From: an uncultured Treponema sp.
GTDB lineage: Bacteria; Spirochaetota; Spirochaetia; Treponematales; Treponemataceae
NCBI GenBank assembly: GCA_947167345.1
Contig: CAMVHR010000002.1
Coordinates: forward strand, 1-64,000
Length of the DNA stretch: 64,000 nt
Reading direction: 5' to 3'
Part shown: positions 19,526 to 29,609 of the stretch, piece after piece
How positions within the stretch are numbered: the stretch's first letter is position 1
How the letters are laid out: every line of letters begins with the position of its first letter
Program-made: the position numbers and the translations under genes
The notes under the pieces: generated by a model
The model's database searches: none
Seen by the model: the letters and a program-made list of their open reading frames with translations, nothing else
Told to the model about the DNA's origin: nothing

Positions 19526-20209
19526 ATGCCTTTTATGAATTTAGTAGTTGCAAAAAAAGCCTTCATACAGTCAATTCCTGTGTTTGCAGGTTACATTGTG
19601 CTTGGAATGGGATTCGGCATTTTTATGAATGATGCAGGATTCGGCGTTTTGTGGACTTTTGCAATGAGCACTTTCATTTATGCAGGTTCAATGCAGTATG
19701 TTGGCATCGGTCTTTTGACAGGCGGAGCTTCTGTAATTACAACTATTGTAACGACTATTATGGTAAATGCACGGCATCTTTTTTACAGCATTTCAATGCT
19801 CGGTCGTTACAATAAATCCGGCAAGTACAAACCTTATCTGATTTTTTCGCTGACAGACGAAACTTACTCCCTTCTTTGTAATGACAGCTCTGAAGACAAG
19901 TTGCTCTTCTTTTTGGTGTCTCTTTTCAATCACTGTTACTGGATAACAGGAAGTGTTCTGGGGTGTCTTTTGGGAGATTTCTTGCCATTTGCCACAAAGG
20001 GAATTGAATTCAGCATGACGGCCCTTTTTGTCGCTTCTTTTACCCAGCAGTGGATTTCTGCTGAAACTCATATTCCGGCCGTGGCAGGAGTGGCAGGAAC
20101 TCTTGCCTGTCTTTTGATTTTTGGATCAGAGCATTTTTTAATTCCGTCCATGATTGTCATAATCCTGACGCTTACGCTGCTGAGGAGCAGACTGGAGGTG
20201 GAACAGTGA
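19526..20209 (+). CDS. azlC: AzlC-family branched-chain amino acid exporter subunit
   Basis: GFGIFMNDAGFGVLWTFAMSTFIYAGSMQYVGIGLLTGG; followed by AzlD. Confidence 0.88.
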   Translation: MPFMNLVVAKKAFIQSIPVFAGYIVLGMGFGIFMNDAGFGVLWTFAMSTFIYAGSMQYVGIGLLTGGASVITTIVTTIMVNARHLFYSISMLGRYNKSGKYKPYLIFSLTDETYSLLCNDSSEDKLLFFLVSLFNHCYWITGSVLGCLLGDFLPFATKGIEFSMTALFVASFTQQWISAETHIPAVAGVAGTLACLLIFGSEHFLIPSMIVIILTLTLLRSRLEVEQ

Positions 20210-20529
20210 GCATGACAATGCACTCAATTCTTTTAATTGTACTGATGGCTGTATTTACAATGCTCCTGCGCTTTTTGCCTTTTTTTGTGTTTAAAGGCAA
20301 AATACCTGCATATATAGAATATTTGGGAAAGGTTCTACCACAGGCAATCATTGGAATGCTCGTTGTTTACTGTCTTAAAGATACAAAAGTTTTTACATAT
20401 CCGTTTGGAATTTGTGAACTGCTTTCCGTGGCTGACATCGTCTTAATGCAGTGGTGGAGACGTAATTCATTATTGAGCATTCTTTCTGGTACTGTTGTTT
20501 ATATGATTTTGGTGCAGGTTGTGTTTTAG
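20206..20529 (+). CDS. azlD: AzlD-family protein
   Basis: About 100-aa membrane protein (LRFLPFFVFKG..PAYIEYLGKVLPQAIIGMLVVYCL) overlapping azlC by 4 nt. Confidence 0.85.
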   Translation: MSMTMHSILLIVLMAVFTMLLRFLPFFVFKGKIPAYIEYLGKVLPQAIIGMLVVYCLKDTKVFTYPFGICELLSVADIVLMQWWRRNSLLSILSGTVVYMILVQVVF

Positions 20530-20556
20530 TTTGCGTGTTAATTGCAAGCAAAAGCG

Positions 20557-21735
20557 TCATGAGTCTCCGTTTCGTTTTTCCTCATACATTTTTTTGTCGG
20601 CGGCCGCAAGAAGCGTCTTGAAATTGCGATACTCCGGTTTGTAACGTTCAAAGCCAATGCTTACAGTAACCATATATGTAAGATTCTTTTGCGTACATTT
20701 TTTTTCAACGCAGTCTTTTATCATTTCACAGAACCACTCGGCAGACTTGTCATCAATGAACATTCCTCCGATTACAAATTCATCGCCTCCAAAGCGGCAC
20801 AGCATGCACTTGTCTGCATAGAATGTACAGGCATCGCGAAGAGCGTCTGCAACAACAATCAGGGCATTGTCCCCTTCGGCATGACCATAAGTATCATTTA
20901 TGGACTTGAATTTATTTACATCGGCAATAAACAGGTAAAGACCTGTAGAGGAATGTGTTTCCTGACTGTTAATATTCTGAATGTGCTTGAAAAAGAATTT
21001 TTCACCTTGCTTGCGGTTGTTAATGCCTGTCAGGGCATCGAGTGAAACTTGATCCCTCATCTGCATTACGTAGAAAAGCAGTATTGAAATTGTAAGTCCT
21101 ATGGAAACCGAAGGTATTTCGTAATTGACAAGGTGAATGTATCCGCCTGAAAAAACAGGAATTGCATACAGGGCAATTGTAATGCAGAATCCTTTGCTTG
21201 GTTCGTTTTCCGGTCGGAATGCCATTATGAGTCCCCTTATCGTACTGAGAATGAGGTCTCCGATTATGACGCACATGCACGGAACGTACAGGAGTTCTGG
21301 ATGAAGAATTCCTTCTCTGTCAATGGAAAACAGAATGTTTGTCCATGGGTTTGTTATGATTATGGCCATGATAATCCAGAACACTACGTATGGAACGATC
21401 ATGGACGGTATGCGGTGTTTTGAAACGATTTCGAGGTTTAAATTCAATAGAAGGAACATGCAGAAAGAGCATGCGTTTATGCAACAGTAGAGAAATACGT
21501 TGCTTATCATTCGTGTGGCATGAGTCCTAGGAAGAATGCCTTCATAGACAAATATCCACACAATGTCAATCAGACAGAATACAAGAAGCATGATCATCAG
21601 GTTTATCTGATACCACCTGTTTCTGTTTCTGTCTGCATCAATAAGAGTTGTATACAGCAAGATTGCAATTATTACAAAACAGAAAGCGTCTGTCAGAGTA
21701 TAAAAAAATGCAGTCGTCTGTGCTACTGTGTTCAC
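20557..21735 (-). CDS. diguanylate cyclase (GGDEF) with N-terminal TM sensor region
   Basis: SLDALTGINNRKQGE, ADVNKFKSINDTYGHAEGDNAL, CRFGGDEFVIGG. Confidence 0.92.
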   Translation of the reverse strand: MNTVAQTTAFFYTLTDAFCFVIIAILLYTTLIDADRNRNRWYQINLMIMLLVFCLIDIVWIFVYEGILPRTHATRMISNVFLYCCINACSFCMFLLLNLNLEIVSKHRIPSMIVPYVVFWIIMAIIITNPWTNILFSIDREGILHPELLYVPCMCVIIGDLILSTIRGLIMAFRPENEPSKGFCITIALYAIPVFSGGYIHLVNYEIPSVSIGLTISILLFYVMQMRDQVSLDALTGINNRKQGEKFFFKHIQNINSQETHSSTGLYLFIADVNKFKSINDTYGHAEGDNALIVVADALRDACTFYADKCMLCRFGGDEFVIGGMFIDDKSAEWFCEMIKDCVEKKCTQKNLTYMVTVSIGFERYKPEYRNFKTLLAAADKKMYEEKRNGDS

Positions 21736-21738
21736 TCT

Positions 21739-22461
21739 CTATTTTGCTCCCCATTCCTCATAATAGGCATCGATTTCTTTTTTGATGCCATCAGTTATGA
21801 TGCCATCAGTTATAATATTATTGGAATTATCAGGTTTATAAAGATAGTCAATGACTTCCTTCATTGAAACGATTGCACGTGCTGGAAATCCATAACGGTC
21901 TGTAATGGAATCGAGCGCGCTCTTATCTGTATCCTGTGCTTTTTCCATGCGGTTCAAGCTGACCATCTCGCCCACAATAGTTATATCGTTTTTATCCTGC
22001 ACCTGTGAGTAGATTACAGGAACAGTCTCGTCAATTGATTTTCCTGAAGTTGTAACATCTTCTATAATGACAATGCGGTCTCCTTTCTTTATGTCACTTC
22101 CAAGAAGCATGCCTTTGTCCGCACCGTGATCTTTTGCTTCCTTGCGGTTTGAACAATATCGGATTTCTTTATTGTAAAGCCGGCTGTATGCAATGACTGT
22201 TGCTACGCTTAAAGGAATGCCCTTGTAGGCAGGCCCAAAAAGAACATCAAAATCATCACCGAAATTTGCATGTATTGCCTGTGCATAAAATTCTCCGAGT
22301 CTGGAAAGCTGGCTTCCTGTAACGTAAGCTCCTGCGTTCATAAAAAAAGGAGAATGTCTTCCGCTCTTAAGTGTGAAAGAGCCAAACTTCAACACTTTGC
22401 TCTCTACCATAAAGTCAATAAAATCTTTCTTGTACTGATCCATATTTTTAGTATATCCCAT
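21739..22461 (-). CDS. pyrE: orotate phosphoribosyltransferase
   Basis: FGSFTLKSGRHSPFFMNAG, FGPAYKGIPLSVATV, VIIEDVTTSGKSI. Confidence 0.93.
   Translation of the reverse strand: MGYTKNMDQYKKDFIDFMVESKVLKFGSFTLKSGRHSPFFMNAGAYVTGSQLSRLGEFYAQAIHANFGDDFDVLFGPAYKGIPLSVATVIAYSRLYNKEIRYCSNRKEAKDHGADKGMLLGSDIKKGDRIVIIEDVTTSGKSIDETVPVIYSQVQDKNDITIVGEMVSLNRMEKAQDTDKSALDSITDRYGFPARAIVSMKEVIDYLYKPDNSNNIITDGIITDGIKKEIDAYYEEWGAK
21784..21813. repeat. perfect 15-bp tandem duplication in pyrE
   Basis: GATGCCATCAGTTAT twice, encoding the repeated IITDG|IITDG. Confidence 0.9.
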
Positions 22462-22488
22462 TTTGTTCCATTGTGCTACATTTATATT

Positions 22489-23196
22489 ATGCCACAGCCA
22501 TTTTTATTCAGTGTAATAGACAAAGCCGTTTATGACTACAAGATGATTGAAGACGGAGACCGAATTCTTGTAGGTGCTTCTGGAGGAAAAGATTCAACGG
22601 TTCTGATTCAATATCTTTCAAACCGCATGAGGCGGCATGGCGAACATTTTTCATTTACTGCCATGCATGTTCAGACGGAAATAACGCCTCCGCTCAACAA
22701 AGAACTTTCCGCTTTATTTGACAGCTGGAATGTTACGCCTGAAACACTGGACGTAAACGTGCTGGGCAGACTAAAACCTGGTCGCAAAATGAACTGCTGG
22801 TGGTGTTCATGCCAGAGGCGGACGGAGCTTTTGTCTTATGCCCTAGCCAACGGTTATAACAAACTCGCATTAGGACATCATCTCGATGACATTCTTGAAA
22901 CACTGCTCATGAATATGATAAACAAAGGTCAGCTTGCCACCATGGCTCCGCGTATGCAGTACAAGAATTATCCGCTCACAGTCATACGCCCCTTGTGCTA
23001 TGCAGATGTTGATTCGATCATAGACTACGCAGAGAAGAGTGGCTTTAAAAGTGCCACCTGCACATGCACATATCAGGATAACTCTGGCAGAAAGGATGCA
23101 CGAGGCAAACTTGATGTATTGACAGACGGTGACCCTTTGAAAAAAAAGAGGATGCTTGCTTCGTTAAAAAATATTTATCCGGAATATTTACCGTAA
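22489..23196 (+). CDS. ttcA: tRNA 2-thiocytidine biosynthesis protein TtcA-like (PP-loop)
   Basis: ILVGASGGKDSTVLIQ PP-loop, CWWCSCQRR and CTCTYQDNSGRK cysteine motifs, LGHHLDDILET. Confidence 0.85.
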   Translation: MPQPFLFSVIDKAVYDYKMIEDGDRILVGASGGKDSTVLIQYLSNRMRRHGEHFSFTAMHVQTEITPPLNKELSALFDSWNVTPETLDVNVLGRLKPGRKMNCWWCSCQRRTELLSYALANGYNKLALGHHLDDILETLLMNMINKGQLATMAPRMQYKNYPLTVIRPLCYADVDSIIDYAEKSGFKSATCTCTYQDNSGRKDARGKLDVLTDGDPLKKKRMLASLKNIYPEYLP

Positions 23197-23213
23197 ACTG
23201 TAGGAGAGGAAAA

Positions 23214-23595
23214 ATTAGTCCGACATGCTGCCATTTGTATAACTACAGCTCAAACAATCCTGTGAGGTATGTTGATCCAATGGGATTGTATATTGTGATT
23301 TGAGGAAAGTGCAAATCTTCTAGAAAAAGAAGCTTCTTTTACTGGATATATTGTAACTGCCATAGATGTTGGAAAAGCTTCTACGAATCCAAATTTTGAT
23401 ACTGTTAGTGATGCTGTTATAGATATTATTGGTCTTATGGGGCCAGAAGGAGCTGTTGTCAGTATTTATCTTTCTGTTTCAAAAAAGACTTCTAAGAATC
23501 TTGCAGAATTGTTTGTAACATTTGGATACGAATATGAAAAACAAATTTTAAATAATTGGAGTCGTAGTTTAGTAGGTATAGACATTAAGAGGTGA
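23214..23595 (+). pseudogene. RHS/YD-repeat protein C-terminal remnant (core end plus variable tip)
   Basis: PTCCHLYNYSSNNPVRYVDPMGL (RHS core end) then, +1 frame, a start-less open stretch EESANLLEKEASFTGYIVTAIDVGKAS...SLVGIDIKR* that ends just before a small membrane ORF. Confidence 0.75.
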
Positions 23596-23601
23596 AAATG
23601 T

Positions 23602-23868
23602 ATGAAAAGTGTAAAATTTAGGATAGCAGGATGCATTGGATTGTTGATATGGGCGGATAGTCTTTTATTAATTGATTTTTTTATTGATTCTCAACTTTTT
23701 TCAAAATTTCTTCCTATTGGTTTTGGATTAGGCGTTTGTATAGCTACTGCATGTTCATTTATAATGAGTCGAAACTATGATGCAGATGATAATTTAGACA
23801 GGGAATTTATAACCATAGAAATATTTCTTTTAATAATTTTAGTTGTTTTATTGATTTTTCGGAGATAA
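23602..23868 (+). CDS. small three-TM protein, candidate immunity protein
   Basis: 88-aa ORF with three hydrophobic segments immediately 3' of the RHS tip. Confidence 0.5.
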   Translation: MKSVKFRIAGCIGLLIWADSLLLIDFFIDSQLFSKFLPIGFGLGVCIATACSFIMSRNYDADDNLDREFITIEIFLLIILVVLLIFRR

Positions 23869-24052
23869 GGCAACAAATATTATCACAGTATACTAAAAAA
23901 TAAACTCAAAACCCATATTCCAATTCATGGAATATAAGGTATAATATCAAAAAAGAGCTGTCGGGGAATGGCTGAAGCAAAAGAAAAACACAACGTAAAA
24001 GACAGCGTGTTAGTAACTGATGTTAATTCTCAGCAAATTGAGGTGAATATTA

Positions 24053-24215
24053 ATGAACAAATTAATAAAGATTAGTTTTATAGCCATATTTGTAATGTTG
24101 TTTTTAGTTTTCTCTTGTTTTCCTAAAAAAAGCTCTAGAGAATTAAAAAACTCTAGAGAAATTTCTACATACAGATATATTATAGGAGGTACAGAAGGAA
24201 ATACTATTAATTTTC
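24053..24215 (+). pseudogene. truncated lipoprotein N-terminus
   Basis: MNKLIKISFIAIFVMLFLVFSC lipobox signal peptide; coding sense ends where EAL-like sequence begins in another frame. Confidence 0.5.
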
Positions 24216-24219
24216 TTTC

Positions 24220-24783
24220 GTGTTCCGCAAGGCCGCATGCTTCATAGTCAAGCTCATCAAGGACACGGATTCCGACATCATCCTGTGCACGAATGTTTCA
24301 GTAATGCACCTGATGAAAAACAACTTCATTGAAGAGCTACAGGAAATCGTACAGGAAAGCGGCCTTGCTCCAAGCCACTTTGAAGTGGAAATAACGGAAT
24401 CAATCATGATAGAGTCTGCCGAAAAGGCGTTGAAATGCATAAACGAAATCAAAAAGATGGGCATAAAGATTGCCATCGATGACTTTGGCACGGGCTATTC
24501 TTCACTCAGCTATCTGAACAAGTTCCCGGTAGACATGCTCAAAATCGACAAGTCATTCATCGATGTCATGAAGTCCAGTGAATCATCGCGGCAGTACGTT
24601 GCCACCATCATCTCCATCGGTCACGTACTCAATCTTGATGTCATATCCGAAGGTGTCGAAACGGAAGACCAGCTCGAAACGCTCAAAACGATTGGATGCG
24701 ACTACATCCAGGGCTACTTGTGGGGTCGTCCATTGCCGCCGGAGGAAGCAGAAATGCTGGTAAAAGCTTCTCTAAAAAGCTAA
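24220..24783 (+). pseudogene. EAL-domain phosphodiesterase, N-terminally truncated
   Basis: CTNVSVMHLMKNNFIEEL, FEVEITESIMIE, AIDDFGTGYSSLSYLNKFPVDMLKIDKSFI, SEGVETEDQLETLKTIGCDYIQGYLWGRPLP; the N-terminal EAL motif segment is absent. Confidence 0.85.
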
Positions 24784-24911
24784 TATTTCCTTACACAGCA
24801 AACATTTATAAAAAAAACAACCCCCTCTCCATTTTTTTCTTGACATCATGTTTACATTATGAAACAATTATTATTTGCAGAATCTTCTGACAGAATTATA
24901 TAGGAGCATTT

Positions 24912-26978
24912 ATGACCAAACAGATGAGGGCTGCAGTAATTGTAACCATATTAATTTTAATCGTAATTACAAGTTTGTTTTCCATCAACAAGATTTCACG
25001 GGCATCATTCACGTCAAAAGCCCGTGAAGACATGAGACTTCATGCAAGCATCCGCACAGTAGAATTTGAAGCAAGCATGAACGAGCAGCTTACACTGGTA
25101 CGACAGATGGTAAAAACACCTTCTATTGTAAAATACCTGATGAATCCTGATGATCCGGCAATAAAAGAAGCTGCCTTTGTTGACTTCAGAGCCTATTCCG
25201 ACTCATTTCTGAGCAAATCCGTTTTCTGGACTAGCGACAAGAACCTTGAATTCTGGAGCGGCATGGAATATTCCTACACCGTAAAACCGGATGACCCGAA
25301 CGATTACTGGTACAACATGACCATGTACGAAACGGACGAGTACAACTTTAACATCAACTACAACGAAGCCCTAAACACCACCATGCTGTGGGTCAATGCC
25401 GTTGTCCGACATCAAGGAAAACCGATTGGAATAGTCGGAACGGGAATTCCCCTTCAGAATTTCATCGACACTATGTACAAAGGCCTCGACGACAAGGTAA
25501 CCATGTATCTGTACAATGACAAAGACGAAATCACAGGAGCCTTGGACTCAAATATCCTCAAAGACAAACTGAATATATTCGACAAATTCCCACACCTCAA
25601 GAACATTGACAGCAAGCCTGACAGCCTTACGTTTGAACGAACGGCAGACGGTGAATACATGCTTGCACCAATATCACTCGTAAAATGGCACATGGCATAT
25701 TACATTCCGTTTTCCATGAGCGAACGTATAAAATATGCCACAATCCCAACTCTCATTGGCATTGCCATAACCATTGTCATTATTCTTTTGATTATAGCAA
25801 TCGTTGGCATCGTAAACCAATTGCGCATACTGAAAGATGCTGTTGCAGAGCTGTCCAGCGGAAATGCAGATTTAACAAAGCGAGTTTCCATAAAGGGACG
25901 TTCGCTGTTCAAGGTGTTCGATGAGCTTGTCAATGAAGAAAACCACTTCATACAAAAGCTTCAGGGTATCATCGGTACAGTCAAGGACTCGGAAAAAAAG
26001 CTCATATCTGTAGGAAACGACATGTCTGCTTCCACAAGAAACACGGAAGAAGCCATTTCAGAAATCATTGGAAACATATCAAGTGTTCATACTCAGATAG
26101 AAAAGCAGTCTTCTAATGTACGACAGACGGCAGATGCTGTAACTGAAATCACAACAAACATAGGCTCTCTGGAACAGATGATTGGCAGTCAGACACAGGG
26201 TGTAAGCAGTGCATCCAGTGCCGTAGAAGAAATGATTGCGAATATTCGTAGCGTAAACACTGCTGTTGACAAAATGGCAAACAACTTTGCAACTCTGGAA
26301 GTCGAAGCTAAGGGTGGCCAGGACAAGCAGATGGCTGTAAATGAAAAGATAAGCCAGATTGAAGACAAGTCAAAAATGCTTCAGGAAGCAAACCTTGCAA
26401 TTGCAAACATCGCAGAACAGACAAACCTGCTTGCCATGAATGCTGCAATTGAAGCAGCCCACGCAGGAGAAGCTGGAAAGGGATTTGCTGTTGTTGCAGA
26501 CGAAATCAGAAAACTGTCCGAAACATCCAGCTCACAGTCAAAGACAATTGGAGAACAGCTCAAGAGCATTCAGGATTCTATTGGGGAAGTTGTTGATGCA
26601 TCGGTAGAATCAAGCAAGTCTTTCAACGCGGTATCAGATGAAATAGCACGCACAAACATGATTGTGCTTCAGATAAAGCAGTCCATGAAGGAACAGAACG
26701 AGGGCAGTAAGCAGGTCATAGACACCTTGCGCACCATGAACGAAAGCACAAGCAAAGTTTCGGAAGCAGCAAAAAAGATGACGGCAGGAAGCAAACTCAT
26801 CATGCAGAACATGAACGGACTTCAAGACGCAAGCAGCGACATGAAGGAAAGCATGGACGAAATGGCGCATGGAGCAAAACGAATTGACAGCAGCGGACAA
26901 GAGCTTTCCGATATTGCATCTAAAATGAAGGATTCAATCTCGGGCATTGAAACACAAATGGCCCAATTCACAGTATAA
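24912..26978 (+). CDS. methyl-accepting chemotaxis protein (dCache-like sensor)
   Basis: Two TMs, HAMP-like [13 protein letters not shown], signalling tip [38 protein letters not shown]. Confidence 0.95.
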   Translation: MTKQMRAAVIVTILILIVITSLFSINKISRASFTSKAREDMRLHASIRTVEFEASMNEQLTLVRQMVKTPSIVKYLMNPDDPAIKEAAFVDFRAYSDSFLSKSVFWTSDKNLEFWSGMEYSYTVKPDDPNDYWYNMTMYETDEYNFNINYNEALNTTMLWVNAVVRHQGKPIGIVGTGIPLQNFIDTMYKGLDDKVTMYLYNDKDEITGALDSNILKDKLNIFDKFPHLKNIDSKPDSLTFERTADGEYMLAPISLVKWHMAYYIPFSMSERIKYATIPTLIGIAITIVIILLIIAIVGIVNQLRILKDAVAELSSGNADLTKRVSIKGRSLFKVFDELVNEENHFIQKLQGIIGTVKDSEKKLISVGNDMSASTRNTEEAISEIIGNISSVHTQIEKQSSNVRQTADAVTEITTNIGSLEQMIGSQTQGVSSASSAVEEMIANIRSVNTAVDKMANNFATLEVEAKGGQDKQMAVNEKISQIEDKSKMLQEANLAIANIAEQTNLLAMNAAIEAAHAGEAGKGFAVVADEIRKLSETSSSQSKTIGEQLKSIQDSIGEVVDASVESSKSFNAVSDEIARTNMIVLQIKQSMKEQNEGSKQVIDTLRTMNESTSKVSEAAKKMTAGSKLIMQNMNGLQDASSDMKESMDEMAHGAKRIDSSGQELSDIASKMKDSISGIETQMAQFTV

Positions 26979-26990
26979 ACAACATAAATT

Positions 26991-27031
26991 GAAAAGCCCC
27001 TGAACGCATTTGGTTTCAGGGCTTTTTTTTT
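26991..27031 (+). terminator. intrinsic terminator
   Basis: AAAAGCCCCTGAA...TTTCAGGGCTTTTTTTTT. Confidence 0.75.
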
Positions 27032-27049
27032 ATCAGAAAGGAAGAGGAA

Positions 27050-28876
27050 ATGCATACATACATACATACATACAAGATTCGTTTCATTGTTTTTTTCGGT
27101 CTGTTCATTCTGTTTTCAGTAGGATTAATCAGTATCATTTCTAGCCGCAGCGTAAGGCACACGGGAGAATTCATCGCATCCCAAAGTGGGTTTCCTGTTT
27201 GCGCAAAAACATTGGAAGCAATAGATGCAGACAGCTTTGCCCAATTCTTGAAGAATCCGTCAGAAGATAACCCATATTACGAAGAGACCAGACTCAAGAT
27301 GCTAGAAATAAAGAAGACGGTAGGCTGCGAATACCTGTATACCATGGCCCCCACTGGCAAAGGAAAAATCTTTAAATATATTATTGACGGCAGTTGTGAT
27401 CCAAGTGACGAAGAGCATTTTTCTCCACTGGGAGCAGAGGAAGACATTTCCCATTACGGAAGTAAACCGTTCGAAGTAATGAAGAACGGAGGAGCAGCAA
27501 GCTCTGGCATCACGGATTTGGACGAATGGGGACAGCAGGTCAGCACATACGAAGCCATAAGGACATCGAAAGGTGAAATTGTCGGCTTTATCGGCTGTGA
27601 TTTTTCATTGACCTCTACAATGGACGAAATGAACAAAGAAACCTCCCTCATTGTCACAGCTGGTGTTATCTGTACAATACTAGGAATCCTACTCGTGTAC
27701 TTCTTTACGATGAGAATGTTCGGACAGATGAAGGTTGTTTCATCAGCAATGGCAGACATCTCCAGCGGCAATGCAAACCTCACCAAGAGAATTCCCGAAT
27801 CTGGAAAAAACGAAATCACTGCTCTTGCAAATAATTTTAACAATTTCTCTGAAAAACTCCAGAAAATCATCACCACGATGAAGACAGCAAAAGATTCACT
27901 CATTGCTGTCGGAGAAGACTTAAAATCGGGAACGAAAGGAACTACGGATTCCATTGCACAGATTACCGAAAACATCAGCAGAATGGAATACAACATTAAC
28001 CAGCAGAACGAAAGTGTCAATCAGACATCAGACTCTATAAACCAGATTCTTTCTACCGTACAACAGCTTGAAAAGCTTGTCAGCGTACAGGTCAAAGATG
28101 TTGCAGAAGCTTCCAGTGCGGTCGAGCAAATGATCGGTAGCATCAGCGAAGTAAACCGTTCCGTGGACAGAATGGCATCCCAATTCCAAACTCTTGCAAA
28201 CGATGCTGAAAGCGGAGCAAAAACCCAAAGCAAACTGAGTGGCCAAATTTCTGAAATCGAAAATCAATCAAAACTTTTGAACGAAGCAAACATTGCGATT
28301 GCAAGCATCGCAAGCCAGACAAATCTGCTTGCAATGAATGCTGCAATTGAAGCTGCCCACGCAGGAGAAGCAGGAAAGGGATTTGCCGTTGTTGCAGACG
28401 AAATCAGAAAGCTGTCCGAAACATCAAGCTCACAGTCAAAGACAATCGGTCAACAGCTCAAGAGCATTCAGAACACGATAGCATCGGTAGTAACCGCAAC
28501 CCAGAACGGAGTTCAAGGATACGTAAACCTTGCACACAAAGTAAACGAAACTGACGAACTCGTTCAACAGATAAAGGCAGCAATGGCAGAACAGCAGACA
28601 GGTTCCGTTCAGATTACGAATTCACTGAAGGGTATGAACGACAGCACTATAGAAGTTCAGAAAGCATCCAAGGAAATGGCTGAGGAAAGCAAGTTAATTG
28701 TTGAAGGAGTGAATAACTTGCAGGAGGAAACAACCTTGATGAAAAAGGGAATGCTTGAAATGTCTGAAACAACAAAAAAAATAAATGAAACAGGAAGAAG
28801 CCTTACCGAAATTTCCAACGTAATGAAAAAATCCATTGAAGACATAGGAATTCAGGTAGATCAGTTTACAGTGTAA
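27050..28876 (+). CDS. methyl-accepting chemotaxis protein
   Basis: TM1 and TM2, HAMP, tip [38 protein letters not shown]. Confidence 0.95.
   Translation: MHTYIHTYKIRFIVFFGLFILFSVGLISIISSRSVRHTGEFIASQSGFPVCAKTLEAIDADSFAQFLKNPSEDNPYYEETRLKMLEIKKTVGCEYLYTMAPTGKGKIFKYIIDGSCDPSDEEHFSPLGAEEDISHYGSKPFEVMKNGGAASSGITDLDEWGQQVSTYEAIRTSKGEIVGFIGCDFSLTSTMDEMNKETSLIVTAGVICTILGILLVYFFTMRMFGQMKVVSSAMADISSGNANLTKRIPESGKNEITALANNFNNFSEKLQKIITTMKTAKDSLIAVGEDLKSGTKGTTDSIAQITENISRMEYNINQQNESVNQTSDSINQILSTVQQLEKLVSVQVKDVAEASSAVEQMIGSISEVNRSVDRMASQFQTLANDAESGAKTQSKLSGQISEIENQSKLLNEANIAIASIASQTNLLAMNAAIEAAHAGEAGKGFAVVADEIRKLSETSSSQSKTIGQQLKSIQNTIASVVTATQNGVQGYVNLAHKVNETDELVQQIKAAMAEQQTGSVQITNSLKGMNDSTIEVQKASKEMAEESKLIVEGVNNLQEETTLMKKGMLEMSETTKKINETGRSLTEISNVMKKSIEDIGIQVDQFTV
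27053..27074. repeat. (CATA)5CA tetranucleotide simple sequence repeat
   Basis: ATG followed directly by CATACATACATACATACATACA. Confidence 0.95.
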
Positions 28877-28879
28877 AAT

Positions 28880-29035
28880 TTAAGCTTTTGCAGCATCAGT
28901 ACTACCGTGCTTGATGCTGTACATGCGTTTGTCTGCTACCGAAATGAAATTCTTCAGCGTCTTGTATTCGCGCTGATAGCGTGCAAAGCCCACGCTGATT
29001 GAAAGGGTATACGGAAGATTATGCTCCTTTACCGC
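28880..29035 (-). pseudogene. GGDEF-domain C-terminal fragment
   Basis: LPYTLSISVGFARYQREYKTLKNFISVADKRMYSIKHG, GGDEF 3' end without a catalytic core. Confidence 0.8.
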
Positions 29036-29414
29036 CATGCATGTCCAGACGGAAATAACGCCGCCGCTCAACAAAGAACTTTCTGCACTGGGACATCACC
29101 TCGATGACATTCTTGAAACGCTGCTTATGAACATGATTGGAAAAGGACAGCTTGCCACCATGGCTCCACGCATGCAGTACAAGAATTATCCGCTCACCGT
29201 CATACGCCCCTTGTGCTATGCAGATGTTGATTCAATCATAGACCACGCAGAAACGAGCGGCTTTAAAAGTTCCACCTGCACATGTACGTATCAGGACAAC
29301 TCCGGCAGAAAGGATGCACGGGGCAAACTGGACGTACTGACAGACGGTGACCCTCTGAAAAAAAAGCGGATGCTCGCCGCCCTCAAGAACATCTATCCTG
29401 AATACCTGCCGTAA
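29030..29414 (+). pseudogene. ttcA fragment with internal deletion
   Basis: MHVQTEITPPLNKELSAL|GHHLDDILETLLMNM...YPEYLP nearly identical in protein to intact TtcA but lacking the N-terminus and an in-frame 52-codon segment containing CWWCSCQRR. Confidence 0.88.
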
Positions 29415-29609
29415 GACGGTTCATATGATTACAGGATAAACAAGGTCATGCATTACCTTAAAAAGGAAATGATGAATGCTAGCCCCCCTCCTTGCACACT
29501 GCAAAAACCTTTTATTCATGCAGTTTTTTGCAAAGTTGAAGCACTTTCCGTTGACGGTAAAACATTTTAAAGATATACTGACTTCTACATATATATATGG
29601 AGGACATTA

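Noticed and set aside
28020-28346. Multiple antisense ORFs within the MCP genes
   Set aside because: Caused by the biased codon use of the MCP signalling region on the other strand.
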